From UBA4582 sp047630175 (GTDB lineage: Bacteria; Pseudomonadota; Gammaproteobacteria; Pseudomonadales; Azotimanducaceae): a DNA stretch of 15,962 nt. The stretch spans positions 1-15,962 of the forward strand of contig JBLHVI010000073.1 of the NCBI GenBank assembly GCA_047630175.1, given 5' to 3'. A model generated the notes under the pieces. The model searched no databases. It was given only the letters and a program-made list of their open reading frames with translations, and was not told where the DNA came from. The stretch's first letter is position 1. Every line of letters starts with the position of its first letter. The translations under genes and the position numbers were made by a program. Below, one piece after another: positions 15,099-15,962 of the stretch.

Positions 15099-15605
15099 TC
15101 AACGAATGTTGCCTTCAATGATCCGATCAGCAATGCTAAGGACCTCAAGTCGACAGCTTTGAGAGCCGGGATCAAAAAGCAGAACGACGGGTTTGTTGAG
15201 CGCATAGGCGAACGCAATTTCCATTAACGTATTGGGTCCGATATAACCCTTAATCTCATTTTTCGTATAGTTCGCTATCAGCACGAGATCTGAAGACTGA
15301 ATCTTCGCGAGGTGGCCATCGATAAAGCCTTTTTTCAGAACAGTGAGTTTGGACGTATTTGTTGACGCCCAATCGATATCTGATTCCTTCGGGAGCAGAA
15401 CGCAAGCGGCATGTGCTTCAAGCTGATTACGTAATGATTTCATTGCAGGCAAGCTACTCATAGACCCACAGAGGGTATCAACGCGCCAAACCTTTTTAAA
15501 CCAGTCTCTTGTCACGAAGTCTACTTTTTCCTGCCGCTTGATATGTTGGTATTTAAGTTTCATGGTCAATTGATGCGCTATGCTTCGCCAGTGCACTTCG
15601 GTCAT
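15099..15605 (-). CDS. Nucleoside 2-deoxyribosyltransferase-like protein
   Basis: The 168-residue product has a Rossmann-like pattern seen in the nucleoside 2-deoxyribosyltransferase superfamily. A first strand and Gly/Ser loop is at DTLCGSMSSLPAM (43-55). A second strand element ends in VLLPKES (69-75). SSDLVLIANY (104-113) follows. The typical IKGYIGPNTLMEIAFAYALNKPVVLLF block (118-144) has E129 at the usual catalytic glutamate position. The family swaps or hydrolyses bases on (deoxy)nucleosides or nucleotides; some members are hydrolases. The N-terminal 40 residues are not part of this fold, so an inner start at M15 is possible; neither start has a strong ribosome binding site. The gene stands alone on the - strand. 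Confidence 0.7.
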   Translation of the reverse strand: MTEVHWRSIAHQLTMKLKYQHIKRQEKVDFVTRDWFKKVWRVDTLCGSMSSLPAMKSLRNQLEAHAACVLLPKESDIDWASTNTSKLTVLKKGFIDGHLAKIQSSDLVLIANYTKNEIKGYIGPNTLMEIAFAYALNKPVVLLFDPGSQSCRLEVLSIADRIIEGNIR

Positions 15606-15962
15606 GCCCGCCCGAATTTTATTTGCCGCACGTGTATTATCCCGTTCCTCGTCAGTACAATAAATGTCTGTTTAAGCATGAAATATGAAGACAATATCAC
15701 AGTAGCATTTGGCCACTAGTAATTACGCTGTTTTCATCTAAGGCACCAGCGCCATCAAGAACGCCAGCAGCATCGATTATCTTTCATGCGAAGGGTTTAG
15801 GGGGCAGTGAGATAGTGTTCAATTTTTGTTGTTAACATCTGCTTCGAAAATACCCGAAGTGCAGGTCGTGGAGGACGTTCACCTGCGTTGCACTTGCGGA
15901 TGATTGAGCGCTAGAGGAAGTGTCTAGTTGCGGAGCGTATAAAGTTTTTGTTCGTTGATCTA
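15606..15962. other. 357-base region with no supported gene
   Basis: I see no intact gene, RNA gene or terminator. A short - strand open stretch at 15697-15783 reads KIIDAAGVLDGAGALDENS before a stop and has no start codon, perhaps a gene remnant. The 13-mer GTGTTCAATTTTT at 15815-15827 also occurs at 14296-14308, which may be chance in AT-rich DNA. Confidence 0.4.

Overview
The left 10 kb is a gammaproteobacterial core-genome segment. It starts with the last codons of secY and runs through the end of the spc operon and the whole alpha operon (rpmJ, rpsM, rpsK, rpsD, rpoA, rplQ), all on the + strand, closing at a strong hairpin terminator. Next come a PLP aminotransferase of the alanine/serine-glyoxylate type (+), uvrA (-), a YajR-like MFS transporter (+) and ssb (+), which also ends at a clear terminator. 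The order secY-rpmJ-rpsM-rpsK-rpsD-rpoA-rplQ ... uvrA-MFS-ssb matches what I remember for Pseudomonas. There katA and bfrA lie between rplQ and uvrA; here the aminotransferase takes that place. The RpoA C-terminal domain is nearly the enterobacterial sequence, and SSB ends in the usual acidic tip. I infer a gammaproteobacterium related to Pseudomonadales/Cellvibrionales, without naming a genus.

The right 6 kb is different: few convincing genes, long stretches without intact frames, and recognisable wreckage. Directly behind ssb, on the - strand, lies a decayed outer-membrane phospholipase A (pldA) gene. It can be read only by switching frames, yet many family motifs survive. Next are an intact amidohydrolase-2 family hydrolase (-), an unrecognised 139-residue frame (-) with an in-frame stop just upstream, and an intact MAPEG-family membrane protein (-). 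After these come a region with broken + strand frames, a 97-residue unknown frame (-), and a 168-residue protein (-) with a nucleoside 2-deoxyribosyltransferase-like fold. The last ~350 bases hold nothing convincing.

The ribosomal and RNA polymerase genes form one co-transcribed unit, in which S4 is the usual autoregulator. UvrA and SSB serve DNA repair and replication. The aminotransferase probably handles glyoxylate/glycine/serine exchange. The right-hand genes have their own spacing and, in two cases, candidate promoters or operators; they do not form an obvious shared pathway. I found no CRISPR array, tRNA, rRNA, integrase or intact insertion sequence, and nothing that amounts to a clear new multi-gene system. 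The most informative observations are the pldA remnant, the swapped gene between rplQ and uvrA, the deoxyribosyltransferase-like protein, and several unexplained hairpins and repeats.
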